From: an uncultured bacterium
GTDB lineage: Bacteria; Actinomycetota; Coriobacteriia; Coriobacteriales; Coriobacteriaceae
DNA length: 54,897 nt
Assembly (NCBI GenBank): GCA_905214105.1
Contig: CAJMKK010000010.1
Span: 1 to 54,897 of the forward strand
Direction of reading: 5' to 3'
The position numbers were made by a program, and so were the translations under genes. Positions within the stretch are counted from its first letter, which is position 1. Every line of letters begins with the position of its first letter. The notes beneath the pieces are model-generated. The model was not told where the DNA came from. It made no database searches and saw only the letters and a program-made list of their open reading frames with translations. This document shows, piece by piece, positions 8,388 through 16,043 of this stretch.

Positions 8388-9626
8388 CTATGCGGCGGGC
8401 AGCTCGATGGTGAATATCGTGTGTTCGGGCGTCGATTCACATGCAACGGTACCGCCGTGTGCCGCGATGATCTCCTTGGCAATAGCAAGGCCCAGACCGG
8501 CGCCACCGCGATTGGTTGCACGCGCCGCATCCAGGCGATAGAACTTCTCAAAGATCACCTTGAGCTTTGCCGCAGGGATCGGATCGCCCTGGTTTATAAA
8601 TCGTACGCGCACGCCGCCATCGTCTTGGCGCCTGGCCTCAATCGTGATCATCGAGCCTTCATAGCTATAGGCAACGGCGTTTTTCATGATGTTGTTGAAT
8701 ACGCGAGCCATCTTGTCGCCGTCCACGAGCACCGTCAGATCCTCGCAGATATCAACCTGGGCTTCTTTATGCTGTTCGTTGAGAATGGGATAGAACTCGT
8801 CGGCCACCTGTGCCAGTAAGAGCCCTAAATCGACGTAGCTGCGGGTGAGCACGATATCGTGGAAATCAAAGCGCGTGATGTCGAAGAACTCCTCGATGAG
8901 CGCATCGAGCCGGTGGGCCTTGTCGAGTGCCACGCCCGTAAAACGTGCGCGCTGCTCAAGCGGCAAATCGGGGGCCTCCTGCAAGAGCGAAAGGTAGCCC
9001 ACCACGCTGGCGAGCGGCGTGCGCAGGTCGTGCGCCAGGTACGTCACCAGGTCATCTTTGCGGTGGGATTCGTCACGCAGGGCTTGTTGAACCCTACGCT
9101 CGCAATCGCGCACCCGGTTGAGCGCGCCCTCGACCTCGAGGAAGTCGCCGTCAATGTTGTCCCATGTGTCGGGGTTATCGATCAGACGGTCCTGAATGCG
9201 GGCGGCGATCACGCGGTCGGCATGCTGCTCGCCCTGCTCATAACCCTGGTAGTACAGGGCACGCCCGCAAAAGAACAGGACGCACACGGCAAGTGCCAGC
9301 ACAAAGCCAAGCATGTTGAACACAAAGCCGGCATCAAAGAACACGGGCTCGCGAATACCGCCAAGCGCCAGGGCCCCGATCGCCAGCGCAAGGGTCCACG
9401 CGGCACCGCCGATTACCACGCAGCGGCGAACGATTTCGAATCGATCGATCAGCAAAAAGCCAATGAGCAGCACCGCCAGGATGCCAACGATATTGTCGAT
9501 GCCGATGAGCAGCAGACTCAGCATAAAGAGCAGTACCGTCGCCAACGCACGGTTGTCAACGACCGCCCTTACGTATTCAAAGAGTCGATCGGGCACCTCG
9601 AATGCCTGCCTATCGTCTTTTGTCAT
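8388..9626 (-). CDS. VanS-like sensor histidine kinase
   Basis: A sensor kinase of about 412 residues. Four or five hydrophobic helices fill residues 29-125 with almost no extracellular domain. A helical linker and a HisKA domain with His199 in YLAHDLRTPLASVVGYL follow; this segment closely resembles VanS-type kinases. A HATPase domain ends the protein (NNIMKNAVAYSYEGS; GGAGLGLAIAKEI). A GTG two codons upstream is an alternative start. It follows its response regulator by about 25 bases and lies divergent from a D,D-carboxypeptidase. That fits cell-envelope sensing, although the signal is unknown. No vanHAX genes are present, so resistance should not be assumed. Confidence 0.87.
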   Translation of the reverse strand: MTKDDRQAFEVPDRLFEYVRAVVDNRALATVLLFMLSLLLIGIDNIVGILAVLLIGFLLIDRFEIVRRCVVIGGAAWTLALAIGALALGGIREPVFFDAGFVFNMLGFVLALAVCVLFFCGRALYYQGYEQGEQHADRVIAARIQDRLIDNPDTWDNIDGDFLEVEGALNRVRDCERRVQQALRDESHRKDDLVTYLAHDLRTPLASVVGYLSLLQEAPDLPLEQRARFTGVALDKAHRLDALIEEFFDITRFDFHDIVLTRSYVDLGLLLAQVADEFYPILNEQHKEAQVDICEDLTVLVDGDKMARVFNNIMKNAVAYSYEGSMITIEARRQDDGGVRVRFINQGDPIPAAKLKVIFEKFYRLDAARATNRGGAGLGLAIAKEIIAAHGGTVACESTPEHTIFTIELPAA

Positions 9627-9651
9627 ATCCACTTCCCCACCATCAAAGGCG

Positions 9652-10347
9652 CTATTCGATTATGTAGCCGACGCCCCAGACGTTTTTGATAAAGCGCGGC
9701 TTTTGAGCGTCGTCGCCAATCTTTTCGCGCAGGTGGCGAATGTGCACCATCACCGTATTGTTGGAGCCGGGCATAAAATCCTCGTTCCACACCGCGCGGA
9801 ACAGATCCTCCACGGCTACCACGCTGCCGCGATGCTCAACCAGATACAGCAAGATGGAATACTCGATGGGCGTGAGGCGTACCGGTGCACCGTCCACCGT
9901 TACGGAACGAGCATCGCGGTTGATCTCCAGGCCGTCGAGCTGGATGGTCGGCGACTCGGCCGCCTGCGCGCGGCTACCGTAGCTGGTGTAGCGACGAAGC
10001 TGAGCGTGCACGCGTGCGATGAGCTCAAGCGGACGGAACGGCTTGACCACATAATCGTCCGCGCCAAGCGAAAGGCCCTCGATCTTGTCTTGCTGGGCAT
10101 CGCGCGCCGTCAGCATGATCACGGGATAGGTATGGCTGGAACGGATCGTACGTAGCAGCTCAAAGCCATCGATATCGGGCAGCATGACATCCAGCAGCGC
10201 CAGATCGAACTCCTGCTCCAAGATTGCCTTGGCAGCATCGGCCCCGCTATAGGCGACCTGTACGTCAAAGCCTTCTTTTGTAAGGTAGATACCAACCAAG
10301 TCGGCGATGGCCTTTTCGTCATCAACTACCAAAATGCGCTCGTTCAT
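9652..10347 (-). CDS. VanR-like response regulator (OmpR family)
   Basis: A 231-residue OmpR-family regulator. The receiver domain has acidic residues DDE (9-11), phospho-acceptor Asp53 in ALLDVMLPD and lysine in DDYVVKPFRP. The C-terminal winged helix ends HIRHLREKIGDD...NVWGVGYIIE, as in VanR and related regulators. The ATG has GAGAGGAG upstream. It is the first gene of the operon and is transcribed away from the D,D-carboxypeptidase gene, so the 10348-10544 intergenic region may hold its binding sites for both directions. The regulatory link is inferred from position only. Confidence 0.87.
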   Translation of the reverse strand: MNERILVVDDEKAIADLVGIYLTKEGFDVQVAYSGADAAKAILEQEFDLALLDVMLPDIDGFELLRTIRSSHTYPVIMLTARDAQQDKIEGLSLGADDYVVKPFRPLELIARVHAQLRRYTSYGSRAQAAESPTIQLDGLEINRDARSVTVDGAPVRLTPIEYSILLYLVEHRGSVVAVEDLFRAVWNEDFMPGSNNTVMVHIRHLREKIGDDAQKPRFIKNVWGVGYIIE

Positions 10348-10499
10348 GCGTGCTCCTCTCGCGCTCCATTATGCCCGAGGGGGCGCATGCCACACACAAC
10401 AAGCGTGGGTGATTAAGTCGGCCTTAAGCACCCTTGTGCCCGTTCGGGCGCGGATGTGGGCCACGCACGCACGCGATGATCGCCGACACCGGCAAACGA

Positions 10500-10505
10500 T
10501 ATACT
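10500..10505 (+). promoter_or_regulatory. Candidate -10 box of the D,D-carboxypeptidase gene
   Basis: TATACT, one mismatch from the -10 consensus, lies 40 bases upstream of the GTG chosen as the dacF-like start. No convincing -35 box is visible, which would fit an activator-dependent promoter. The box lies downstream of the most upstream in-frame ATG (10434), which argues against that ATG being used. Confidence 0.35.
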
Positions 10506-10544
10506 CTAGTTCCAGAAGAGACCATCCCGTCGAAAGCGAAATCT

Positions 10545-11885
10545 GTGAAGTCCCTCATCTCTTTTGCAAAGCGCTCAGCCCAGCTTGCCGCCGGCTTTGT
10601 CTGCGCTATCGCCCTTGCCGCTGGCGTGCCCACCGTCGCCGGCGCCCAAGTGCTCACGACCGACAATGTTTGCGGCAAAACCGCCGATGCGCGCGGCATC
10701 ACGGCCGAAAACCTGCCCGATATCGATGCGACCAATGCCCTCGTCATGGGCAAAGACGGCACCGTCTACTATGCCCGCGGTGCCGATGAGCAGGTCAAGA
10801 TTGCCTCGATCACCAAGGTCATGACCGCAATCCTAACCGTCGAGAATTGCAAGATGGACGAGAAGGTCACGGTGAGCAACGCCGCAGCCACCGTGGGCAA
10901 TTCAACAGCCGGCCTACTCGAAGGCGACGAGCTCACCGTGAAGCAGGCACTGCGCGGCCTGATGATTCCCTCGGGCAACGACGCCGCCATCGTGCTCGCC
11001 GAATATGTGGGCAAGAAGATCGACCCTAAGACCAAAGACGCCGAGGCAACATTTGTGAAAGCCATGAACGAGCGCGCTAAGAAGCTCGGCTGCACCGGTA
11101 CGCTTTTTGAAAACCCGCATGGTCTGGACTTTGATGAGTGGGCTGGCGATATGCACTCAACCGCACACGACGTAGCGCTGATGATGCAGGAGGCCATGAA
11201 AAACGACACGATCCGCGAGGTCGTAGCGAGCGAGGATTCCTGGATCGAGGTCACGGGCGCCGACGGCACCGACCATTCGCATTCCATGGACACGCACAAC
11301 GTTTTGCTCGGTCAGGACGGAAACATTGGCGGCAAGACCGGCACCACCGACGACGCGGGCTACTGCTTTACGAGCGCCTACAACCGCGACGGCGACGAGA
11401 TCTACACTGTTATTTTGAACTCCACCACCACCGACCAGCGCTTTACCGATACCGCCAGCCTTGCCAACTGGTACTACGGCCACAAGGTGACGGTCGCAAT
11501 CGCCAACACGCAGGAAAAGACCGCCAACGGCAACCCGCTTATGGCGCGCATTGGCCAAACAGACTGGACGGATAAGACGATCGACGCCACACTCGCCGAT
11601 CCTACGGCGCAAGCGACCGTGTTTTCCCTTGCCGGCGAGGTGACCGAAAAGGTTAGCTACGACGATCTTTCGGGCACGGTGCATGTGGGCGACAAGGTGG
11701 GCAGCGTCACGCTCAAGCAGGACGGCACCAAGATCGCCGTCATGGACCTAGTTGCCGACGAGGAAGGCGCAGGGCCGAATCCCATTGAATGGCTCCTTGT
11801 GAAGCTTGATCGCTTGGGCCGTCGCATCGACAACCGCCCGCTCACGGCAGAAAGCGAGACCGTCGCCAAGGCGCCCGAGGTGTAG
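10545..11885 (+). CDS. Serine-type D-Ala-D-Ala carboxypeptidase (PBP5/DacF family)
   Basis: A low-molecular-mass penicillin-binding protein that trims the terminal D-Ala from peptidoglycan pentapeptides outside the membrane. All three active-site motifs are visible in the 446-residue product: SITK (88-91), SGN (143-145) and KTG (264-266). A signal peptide starts right at the proposed GTG (VKSLISFAKRSAQ, then a hydrophobic run ending in AGA). A PBP5-type C-terminal domain and an amphipathic tail follow. In-frame ATGs further upstream would put about 37 residues before the signal peptide and lie upstream of a -10 box. It is divergent from a VanRS-like system. Confidence 0.9.
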   Translation: MKSLISFAKRSAQLAAGFVCAIALAAGVPTVAGAQVLTTDNVCGKTADARGITAENLPDIDATNALVMGKDGTVYYARGADEQVKIASITKVMTAILTVENCKMDEKVTVSNAAATVGNSTAGLLEGDELTVKQALRGLMIPSGNDAAIVLAEYVGKKIDPKTKDAEATFVKAMNERAKKLGCTGTLFENPHGLDFDEWAGDMHSTAHDVALMMQEAMKNDTIREVVASEDSWIEVTGADGTDHSHSMDTHNVLLGQDGNIGGKTGTTDDAGYCFTSAYNRDGDEIYTVILNSTTTDQRFTDTASLANWYYGHKVTVAIANTQEKTANGNPLMARIGQTDWTDKTIDATLADPTAQATVFSLAGEVTEKVSYDDLSGTVHVGDKVGSVTLKQDGTKIAVMDLVADEEGAGPNPIEWLLVKLDRLGRRIDNRPLTAESETVAKAPEV

Positions 11886-11910
11886 GGCGCAAGAATAATA
11901 AGCCCACTGA

Positions 11911-11942
11911 AAGGAGGCGTCCGAAAGGATGCCTCCTTTTTT
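11911..11942 (+). terminator. Intrinsic terminator of the carboxypeptidase gene
   Basis: AAGGAGGC and GCCTCCTT pair around a 12-base loop and are followed by TTTT, 26 bases after the stop codon. Confidence 0.8.
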
Positions 11943-11944
11943 GA

Positions 11945-12034
11945 GGGTTCGAATCCCCAGCCGCCATTCTTGATAATAAAAAGGGCCCCAAATGGGACCC
12001 TTCTTCAAATTCGTACTGGCGGAGAGCTGGGGAT
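11945..12034. repeat. 90-bp direct repeat at tRNA-Ser, first copy (second at 12135-12224)
   Basis: A 90-bp segment is repeated 190 bases apart with no visible difference. Each copy runs from a T-arm-like GGGTTCGAATCCCC through the tRNA-Ser terminator to the tRNA 3' end. The second copy continues into the intact tRNA-Ser. The first stops matching inside the T-arm, where the hairpin element at 12026-12151 begins. It therefore looks like a duplicated tRNA 3' end plus terminator. Confidence 0.85.
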
Positions 12035-12151
12035 GTCCGGGCATGCTGCGCATGCCCTCCGGCTTCAAAGCCTGGCGGCTTTTCGCCCACGGGCTACAAA
12101 CGCTTTCGCGTTTGCTTAACGCCCGTGCCCTCTCGGGTTCGAATCCCCAGC
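12026..12151. repeat. tRNA-associated multi-hairpin element, Ser copy
   Basis: Bounded by a perfect 9-bp inverted repeat, GCTGGGGAT (12026-12034) and ATCCCCAGC (12143-12151), both derived from the tRNA-Ser T-arm. Inside are hairpin 1 GGGCATGC-TGC-GCATGCCC (12039-12057), a central CCGGCTT/AAGCC hairpin and GGCG/CGCC stem, and hairpin 3 CAAACGC-TTTC-GCGTTTG (12097-12114). The layout matches the Arg and Leu copies, but the stem sequences differ with compensating changes. No coding potential is believable. Confidence 0.75.
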
Positions 12152-12167
12152 CGCCATTCTTGATAAT

Positions 12168-12192
12168 AAAAAGGGCCCCAAATGGGACCCTT
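12168..12192 (-). terminator. Terminator of tRNA-Ser
   Basis: On the minus strand GGGTCCC-ATTT-GGGGCCC is followed by TTTTTATTATC, about 18 bases after the tRNA. A displaced identical copy is at 11978-12002. Confidence 0.75.
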
Positions 12193-12209
12193 CTTCAAAT
12201 TCGTACTGG

Positions 12210-12297
12210 CGGAGAGCTGGGGATTCGAACCCCAGATGCCCTTTTGGGGCATACTCGCTTAGCAGGCGAGCACCTTCGGCCTCTCGGTCAGCTCTCC
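12210..12297 (-). tRNA. tRNA-Ser (anticodon GCT)
   Basis: An 88-base class II tRNA. The acceptor stem GGAGAGC/GCTCTCC is fully paired, the discriminator is G73 as expected for serine, and the anticodon loop CTGCTAA gives GCT, reading AGC and AGU. The long variable arm (TATGCCCCAAAAGGGCATC) is well formed, and the T-loop TTCGAAT is canonical. The CCA end is only partly encoded (CCGCCA follows directly). Terminator and promoter are recognisable on either side. Confidence 0.96.
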
Positions 12298-12311
12298 GTA
12301 ACAGCCGTTCT

Positions 12312-12340
12312 ATAGTAACCAAACAGCCAAGGATGAGCAA
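12312..12340 (-). promoter_or_regulatory. Promoter of tRNA-Ser
   Basis: Minus-strand TTGCTC (12335-12340) and TACTAT (12312-12317) with a 17-base spacer, ending 14 bases before the mature tRNA 5' end. Confidence 0.6.
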
Positions 12341-12389
12341 GAGGAAATTTTCTAATTGCCTAGCAGCCTTTCCTCCTTGAAAGCTTCGC

Positions 12390-14831
12390 CTACCCCAGCG
12401 AGCGGTTGAGAGAGCCGAGCTCGTCGTTGCCCATGGTGCGCCACATTTGGAAGATGCAACCGCGTGCCAGGAAAAAGAAGCCGTTGTCGACCAGTTGCAC
12501 AGCGGCATCGGCAAGCTGATTCGTCACGGCGGACACCGGCGGCAGCTCGAGTCCAGCCTTGCGGATGGTCTCGACCGCTTCCTCGAACGTCGGAGGCTCG
12601 CTGACGCCCATCTCGTTCATAAGGCCCTGCATTTCTTCCAGTGCGCTGCTGCCCGACTCCTCGCCGCGCGGCACCAGACGGTAACAAGCCAGCGCCAGAT
12701 CGAGCTGATCGCAATTCCAATAGGCAAACGCCAAGCGATAGAACAGGTAGCCGATTGCAGAACGATCGCTGGCAATACGTAGGCCGTGGCGCGCCACCTC
12801 GATAATCTCGTCAAAGCGCTCCAGACGCGCAAGCACGTTGATGAGCGCAAAGTGCGACTGCATGGACGAGCGCGCCAGATCGTAAAGATGGCGCACCTCG
12901 GGCAGTGCTCGTTCAAAGTCCTCTTGCTCGGCGTAAAAGCTGCAGATCTCGTGCTGGGCAAAGTACAGCGCATCGGGCGCACGAAGGATTCGCACAGAGC
13001 GGTCTTCTTCCAACACCGGTAGCACCATGCGCACCAGCTGGTTATCGCAAAACTGCGTTTGAACCGGACCTGTCGCCAAAAGCTCGGCGACGGCGCACTT
13101 AGCCTCCAACTCCTCAACAAGACGGGAAAAGCCTTCAAAAGCACCTGTACGGTCGACTTTTGCCTGCTCGCGCAATTCAACAACACGGGCCACGTATGGG
13201 TCGTCGTCCTCTTCCATGACCTCCAGCTCGTCAGCCGTATCGGCAAGCAGCAGATCGCGCAGCGCCGGCGGCAGCATGCGATGGTCATCACGCGGACGAG
13301 CATGAACCTCCGCAGGTTCAATCGTCTCCGGAGCGGTTGACTCATATGCCTCAAGCACACGCTTGCACGGCATATCGTCCATGTCCATGCTCTCAAGATC
13401 CTTGGCGACAGGCACGCAATCGGCCAGATAGGCCGCGCGCCCAAAGAAATACGTTGCGACAACGCACTCGCCCTGCTCACTGTCGGGAGCAGCAATCTGC
13501 ACATAGCAGCGCGTGATGCAGGTGCCCGCGGCAAAACACGCTGCCGCAAGCGTGAGCGCCACGCGCGCATCGTGCTCCGCGGCCCAGATCGCGCGCGTGT
13601 CCTCGTCCAACTCGCGCCAGGCGTCATCTTGAGCGTCGTATTCACGTTGTGGCATAGCATCAACGACAGACTGCCCAAACCGAACGAGCATGATCCCCTC
13701 GGCAACGTTTGCCCGATAGGTATAGTCGAGCCGCGTGACCACGTTAAGTGCCTCGACAATACGCGCGAAGCGGGTACGCACATCCCACTCACCGCCCGGC
13801 TGGCAAGCCACCGTACCCGGTTTGCCCCACGGGTTATCGCTCGAGGCCGTATCGAGCAGTCGGGGAACATCGTTGGTCGTCTTGGCGATATGCCACGCAT
13901 CAAAGAGCGCGCAGCCCTCAAGGCTCGGCGAGGATGCCGCAGGGACCAATCCGGCCCCGATGTGCTCAAGGATGGCGGAGAGACGGTTAAGACGGCACTC
14001 GATGGCAAGCAGCATGTCAATCTCGTCCTGGTCCAGCAGGCTGCGATCAAAATTGAGATAGAAAAGCTTTGAGCGATCGATGCGAGCCAGGCTCATCTCG
14101 GACTTAGCGGCGATGGTGCGCAAGCGGGGCAAGTCAATTTCACTCATAAGGGCGGCGGCATAGCGCTCGATACCGCTCGGATTCTCGGCATGGTCAACGC
14201 GGTAAAGCAGCGTCTCGATAGCATCAGGGAGCGGTGCCGTGTTAAAGCCCAAAAACACCTCGACCGGCTCGGGCAACTTTACGAGCTTGATCTTGTCGAT
14301 AACATTTTGCATACCCTCGTCGAGTCCGCCGGCGTCCGCCGTGCTCGCAATGGCATTTTCGGAGTCAGCGAATATCACGTAGCGCAGGAACATCGATGCC
14401 ATGAACTCGCCGTAAGGAAGGGAGCGGGTCGAATTCCATGTCTCGTGGTCGGACTGCTCGCGCATGGGGCCTTCGGGAGAGCCGACGGTTCGCGCGCACG
14501 CGCGCATTGTGCCGTTGGCTCCCCGAACCACAATCTCACCAATACCGGAGTCCGACTCGTCAAGGACCAGTTCCATGTCGGGATCGTTGGGCAGCGGAGT
14601 CTCGCTAACGGGGCGGTCCACCTTGTACACCTCGCCCGAAACGCTTACGTAGCCCAAAAGCGACACATGACTTTTGCCAACGAATTCGACGACATAGCAA
14701 GATTCATGCTGATCCTCACCAAAGAGTTTCCAGACCACGCCATATGAGCGTCCCGCAGGCTGCTCGGGCATCGCCGGAAAGCGCTTTTTGGGATCGAGAA
14801 ACCTGAGCTTGTATGTCGGACGCTCTGCCAC
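12390..14831 (-). CDS. Large TPR-containing protein of unknown function
   Basis: An 813-residue cytoplasmic protein that I do not recognise beyond its C-terminal part. Residues from about 630 to 760 form helical pairs with TPR-like spacing (ALYFAQHEICSFYAEQEDFERAL, split as two helices; YLFYRLAFAYWNCDQLDLA). The N-terminal 150 residues are beta-rich (YGVVWKLFGED; SYVVEFVGKSHVSLLGYV-like strands), and a central helical region has one acidic stretch (EVMEEDDDP). No signal peptide or membrane helix is seen. A GTG start is used, with AGGGTGAT five bases upstream. It stands alone between tRNA loci, so context gives no function. Confidence 0.8.
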   Translation of the reverse strand: MAERPTYKLRFLDPKKRFPAMPEQPAGRSYGVVWKLFGEDQHESCYVVEFVGKSHVSLLGYVSVSGEVYKVDRPVSETPLPNDPDMELVLDESDSGIGEIVVRGANGTMRACARTVGSPEGPMREQSDHETWNSTRSLPYGEFMASMFLRYVIFADSENAIASTADAGGLDEGMQNVIDKIKLVKLPEPVEVFLGFNTAPLPDAIETLLYRVDHAENPSGIERYAAALMSEIDLPRLRTIAAKSEMSLARIDRSKLFYLNFDRSLLDQDEIDMLLAIECRLNRLSAILEHIGAGLVPAASSPSLEGCALFDAWHIAKTTNDVPRLLDTASSDNPWGKPGTVACQPGGEWDVRTRFARIVEALNVVTRLDYTYRANVAEGIMLVRFGQSVVDAMPQREYDAQDDAWRELDEDTRAIWAAEHDARVALTLAAACFAAGTCITRCYVQIAAPDSEQGECVVATYFFGRAAYLADCVPVAKDLESMDMDDMPCKRVLEAYESTAPETIEPAEVHARPRDDHRMLPPALRDLLLADTADELEVMEEDDDPYVARVVELREQAKVDRTGAFEGFSRLVEELEAKCAVAELLATGPVQTQFCDNQLVRMVLPVLEEDRSVRILRAPDALYFAQHEICSFYAEQEDFERALPEVRHLYDLARSSMQSHFALINVLARLERFDEIIEVARHGLRIASDRSAIGYLFYRLAFAYWNCDQLDLALACYRLVPRGEESGSSALEEMQGLMNEMGVSEPPTFEEAVETIRKAGLELPPVSAVTNQLADAAVQLVDNGFFFLARGCIFQMWRTMGNDELGSLNRSLG

Positions 14832-15008
14832 GAAGTATCACCCTGATCGGTCGCTTGAAGAAGGAGTGGTCGCGAATAAGTCGCGACATCTACTCGGAAT
14901 CTTACACGAGTCGACAGGAAATCGTCCCTTTGGACGAAAGCACTCAAGCTGGCGCAAAAGAAAAGCCCCCGTTGCCGGGAGCTTTAATCTCAAATGGTGC
15001 GGCGTATA

Positions 15009-15130
15009 GGATTCCGCGCATCCGCTGCGCGGATCCGCACCGGCTTCGCCCGCCTGCCGGCGGACTCGCCCGCTCGCTACGGACGCTCCGCGTCCGCTTC
15101 ACGCTCGCGCCTCGACCGAGGTTCGAATCC
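15009..15130. repeat. tRNA-associated multi-hairpin element, Arg copy 1
   Basis: Bounded by GGATTC (15009-15014) and GAATCC (15125-15130), which belong to the T-arm of tRNA-Arg. Internal hairpin 1 is ATCCGC-TGC-GCGGAT (15020-15034), a central GGCG/CGCC stem follows, and hairpin 3 is CGGACGC-TCC-GCGTCCG (15080-15096). The displaced tRNA 3' end GGTGCGGCGTATAGGATTC lies at its left edge in the same orientation as the true tRNA. Confidence 0.75.
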
Positions 15131-15146
15131 ATGCAGTGCCGGCGTA

Positions 15147-15172
15147 AAAGAAAAGCCCCCGTTGCCGGAGGC
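15147..15172 (-). terminator. Terminator of tRNA-Arg copy 1
   Basis: On the minus strand GCCTCCG-GCAA-CGGGGGC is followed by TTTTCTTTT. Displaced versions of the same terminator lie at about 14961-14982, 15387-15409 and 15818-15840, each next to a displaced tRNA 3' end. Confidence 0.75.
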
Positions 15173-15185
15173 TTTCAATTTCAAT

Positions 15186-15262
15186 TGGTGCGGCGTATAG
15201 GATTCGAACCTATGACGTTCTGATTCGTAGTCAGACCCTCTATCCAGCTGAGGTAACGCCGC
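15186..15262 (-). tRNA. tRNA-Arg (anticodon ACG), copy 1
   Basis: A 77-base tRNA with encoded CCA. The acceptor stem GCGGCGT/ACGCCGC is fully paired, with discriminator A73. The anticodon stem TCTGA/TCAGA closes the loop CTACGAA, giving ACG; A34 would be deaminated to inosine to read CGU, CGC and CGA. The T-loop is TTCGAAT. It is the first of three identical genes, each with its own promoter. Confidence 0.97.
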
Positions 15263-15274
15263 GACTTGTTGATT

Positions 15275-15303
15275 ATTATGCACATGGACTGAATAATGGT
15301 CAA
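15275..15303 (-). promoter_or_regulatory. Promoter of tRNA-Arg copy 1
   Basis: Minus-strand TTGACC (15298-15303) and CATAAT (15275-15280) with a 17-base spacer, ending 12 bases before the tRNA 5' end. Confidence 0.7.
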
Positions 15304-15434
15304 GCGTTTTTTCAAAAAAAGTTATTGAATTTGATTTTTACTCATTTTGACCCCTTGATGCGATCTTCGACGCATCGCGATATAAGAAAAGCCCCCGTTT
15401 CCGGAGGCTTAAAACTCAATTGGTGCGGCGTATA

Positions 15435-15556
15435 GGATTCCGCGCATCCGCTGCGCGGATCCGCACCGGCTTCGCCCGCCTGCCGGCGGACTCGCCCGCT
15501 CGCTACGGACGCTCCGCGTCCGCTTCACGCTCGCGCCTCGACCGAGGTTCGAATCC
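15435..15556. repeat. tRNA-associated multi-hairpin element, Arg copy 2
   Basis: Same sequence and hairpins as the element at 15009-15130. Confidence 0.75.
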
Positions 15557-15572
15557 ATGCAGTGCCGGCGTA

Positions 15573-15598
15573 AAAGAAAAGCCCCCGTTGCCGGAGGC
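15573..15598 (-). terminator. Terminator of tRNA-Arg copy 2
   Basis: Same hairpin and T-rich tail as at 15147-15172. Confidence 0.75.
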
Positions 15599-15611
15599 TT
15601 TCAATTTCAAT

Positions 15612-15688
15612 TGGTGCGGCGTATAGGATTCGAACCTATGACGTTCTGATTCGTAGTCAGACCCTCTATCCAGCTGAGGTAACGCCGC
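15612..15688 (-). tRNA. tRNA-Arg (anticodon ACG), copy 2
   Basis: Identical to copy 1, including the encoded CCA. Confidence 0.97.
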
Positions 15689-15700
15689 AACGCACGGATT

Positions 15701-15729
15701 ATTATGCACGTGACCCCTCGATGGGTCAA
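15701..15729 (-). promoter_or_regulatory. Promoter of tRNA-Arg copy 2
   Basis: Minus-strand TTGACC (15724-15729) and CATAAT (15701-15706) with a 17-base spacer. The spacer sequence differs from that of copy 1 although the boxes are the same. Confidence 0.7.
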
Positions 15730-15767
15730 GCGACAATTTGGAAAAATTTTACGAAGTGATGATTAAG

Positions 15768-15810
15768 ACGCTCGCGCCTCGACCGAGGTTCGAATCCATG
15801 CGGTGGCGGC
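15768..15810. repeat. Right-end fragment of the tRNA-associated element
   Basis: The sequence ACGCTCGCGCCTCGACCGAGG followed by the T-arm-like TTCGAATCC and a variant right flank (ATGCGGTGGCGG) matches the right end of the full Arg elements; the left part is missing. A terminator copy follows. This suggests an earlier round of insertion or recombination at this tRNA. Confidence 0.65.
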
Positions 15811-15866
15811 AAAAAAGAAAAGCCCCCGTTGCCGGAGGCTTTCAATTTCAATTGGTGCGGCGTATA

Positions 15867-15988
15867 GGATTCCGCGCATCCGCTGCGCGGATCCGCACCG
15901 GCTTCGCCCGCCTGCCGGCGGACTCGCCCGCTCGCTACGGACGCTCCGCGTCCGCTTCACGCTCGCGCCTCGACCGAGGTTCGAATCC
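15867..15988. repeat. tRNA-associated multi-hairpin element, Arg copy 3
   Basis: Same sequence and hairpins as the element at 15009-15130. Confidence 0.75.
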
Positions 15989-16004
15989 ATGCAGTGCCGG
16001 CGTA

Positions 16005-16030
16005 AAAGAAAAGCCCCCGTTGCCGGAGGC
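16005..16030 (-). terminator. Terminator of tRNA-Arg copy 3
   Basis: Same hairpin and T-rich tail as at 15147-15172. Confidence 0.75.
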
Positions 16031-16043
16031 TTTCAATTTCAAT

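Larger units (their letters stand above)
14995..15262. repeat. 268-bp repeat unit at tRNA-Arg, copy 1
   Basis: Contains a displaced tRNA-Arg 3' end (14995-15014), a multi-hairpin element, a terminator and a complete tRNA-Arg. The same 268 bases occur at 15421-15688 and 15853-16120 with no difference I could see, separated by unrelated AT-rich spacers of 158 and 164 bases that carry the tRNA promoters. Confidence 0.9.
15421..15688. repeat. 268-bp repeat unit at tRNA-Arg, copy 2
   Basis: Second copy of the unit described at 14995-15262, 426 bases further along. Confidence 0.9.

Noticed and set aside
8388..11885. Glycopeptide resistance cluster
   Set aside because: Only the regulator pair and a PBP5-type carboxypeptidase are present; there is no D-Ala-D-Lac ligase, VanH, VanX or VanY.
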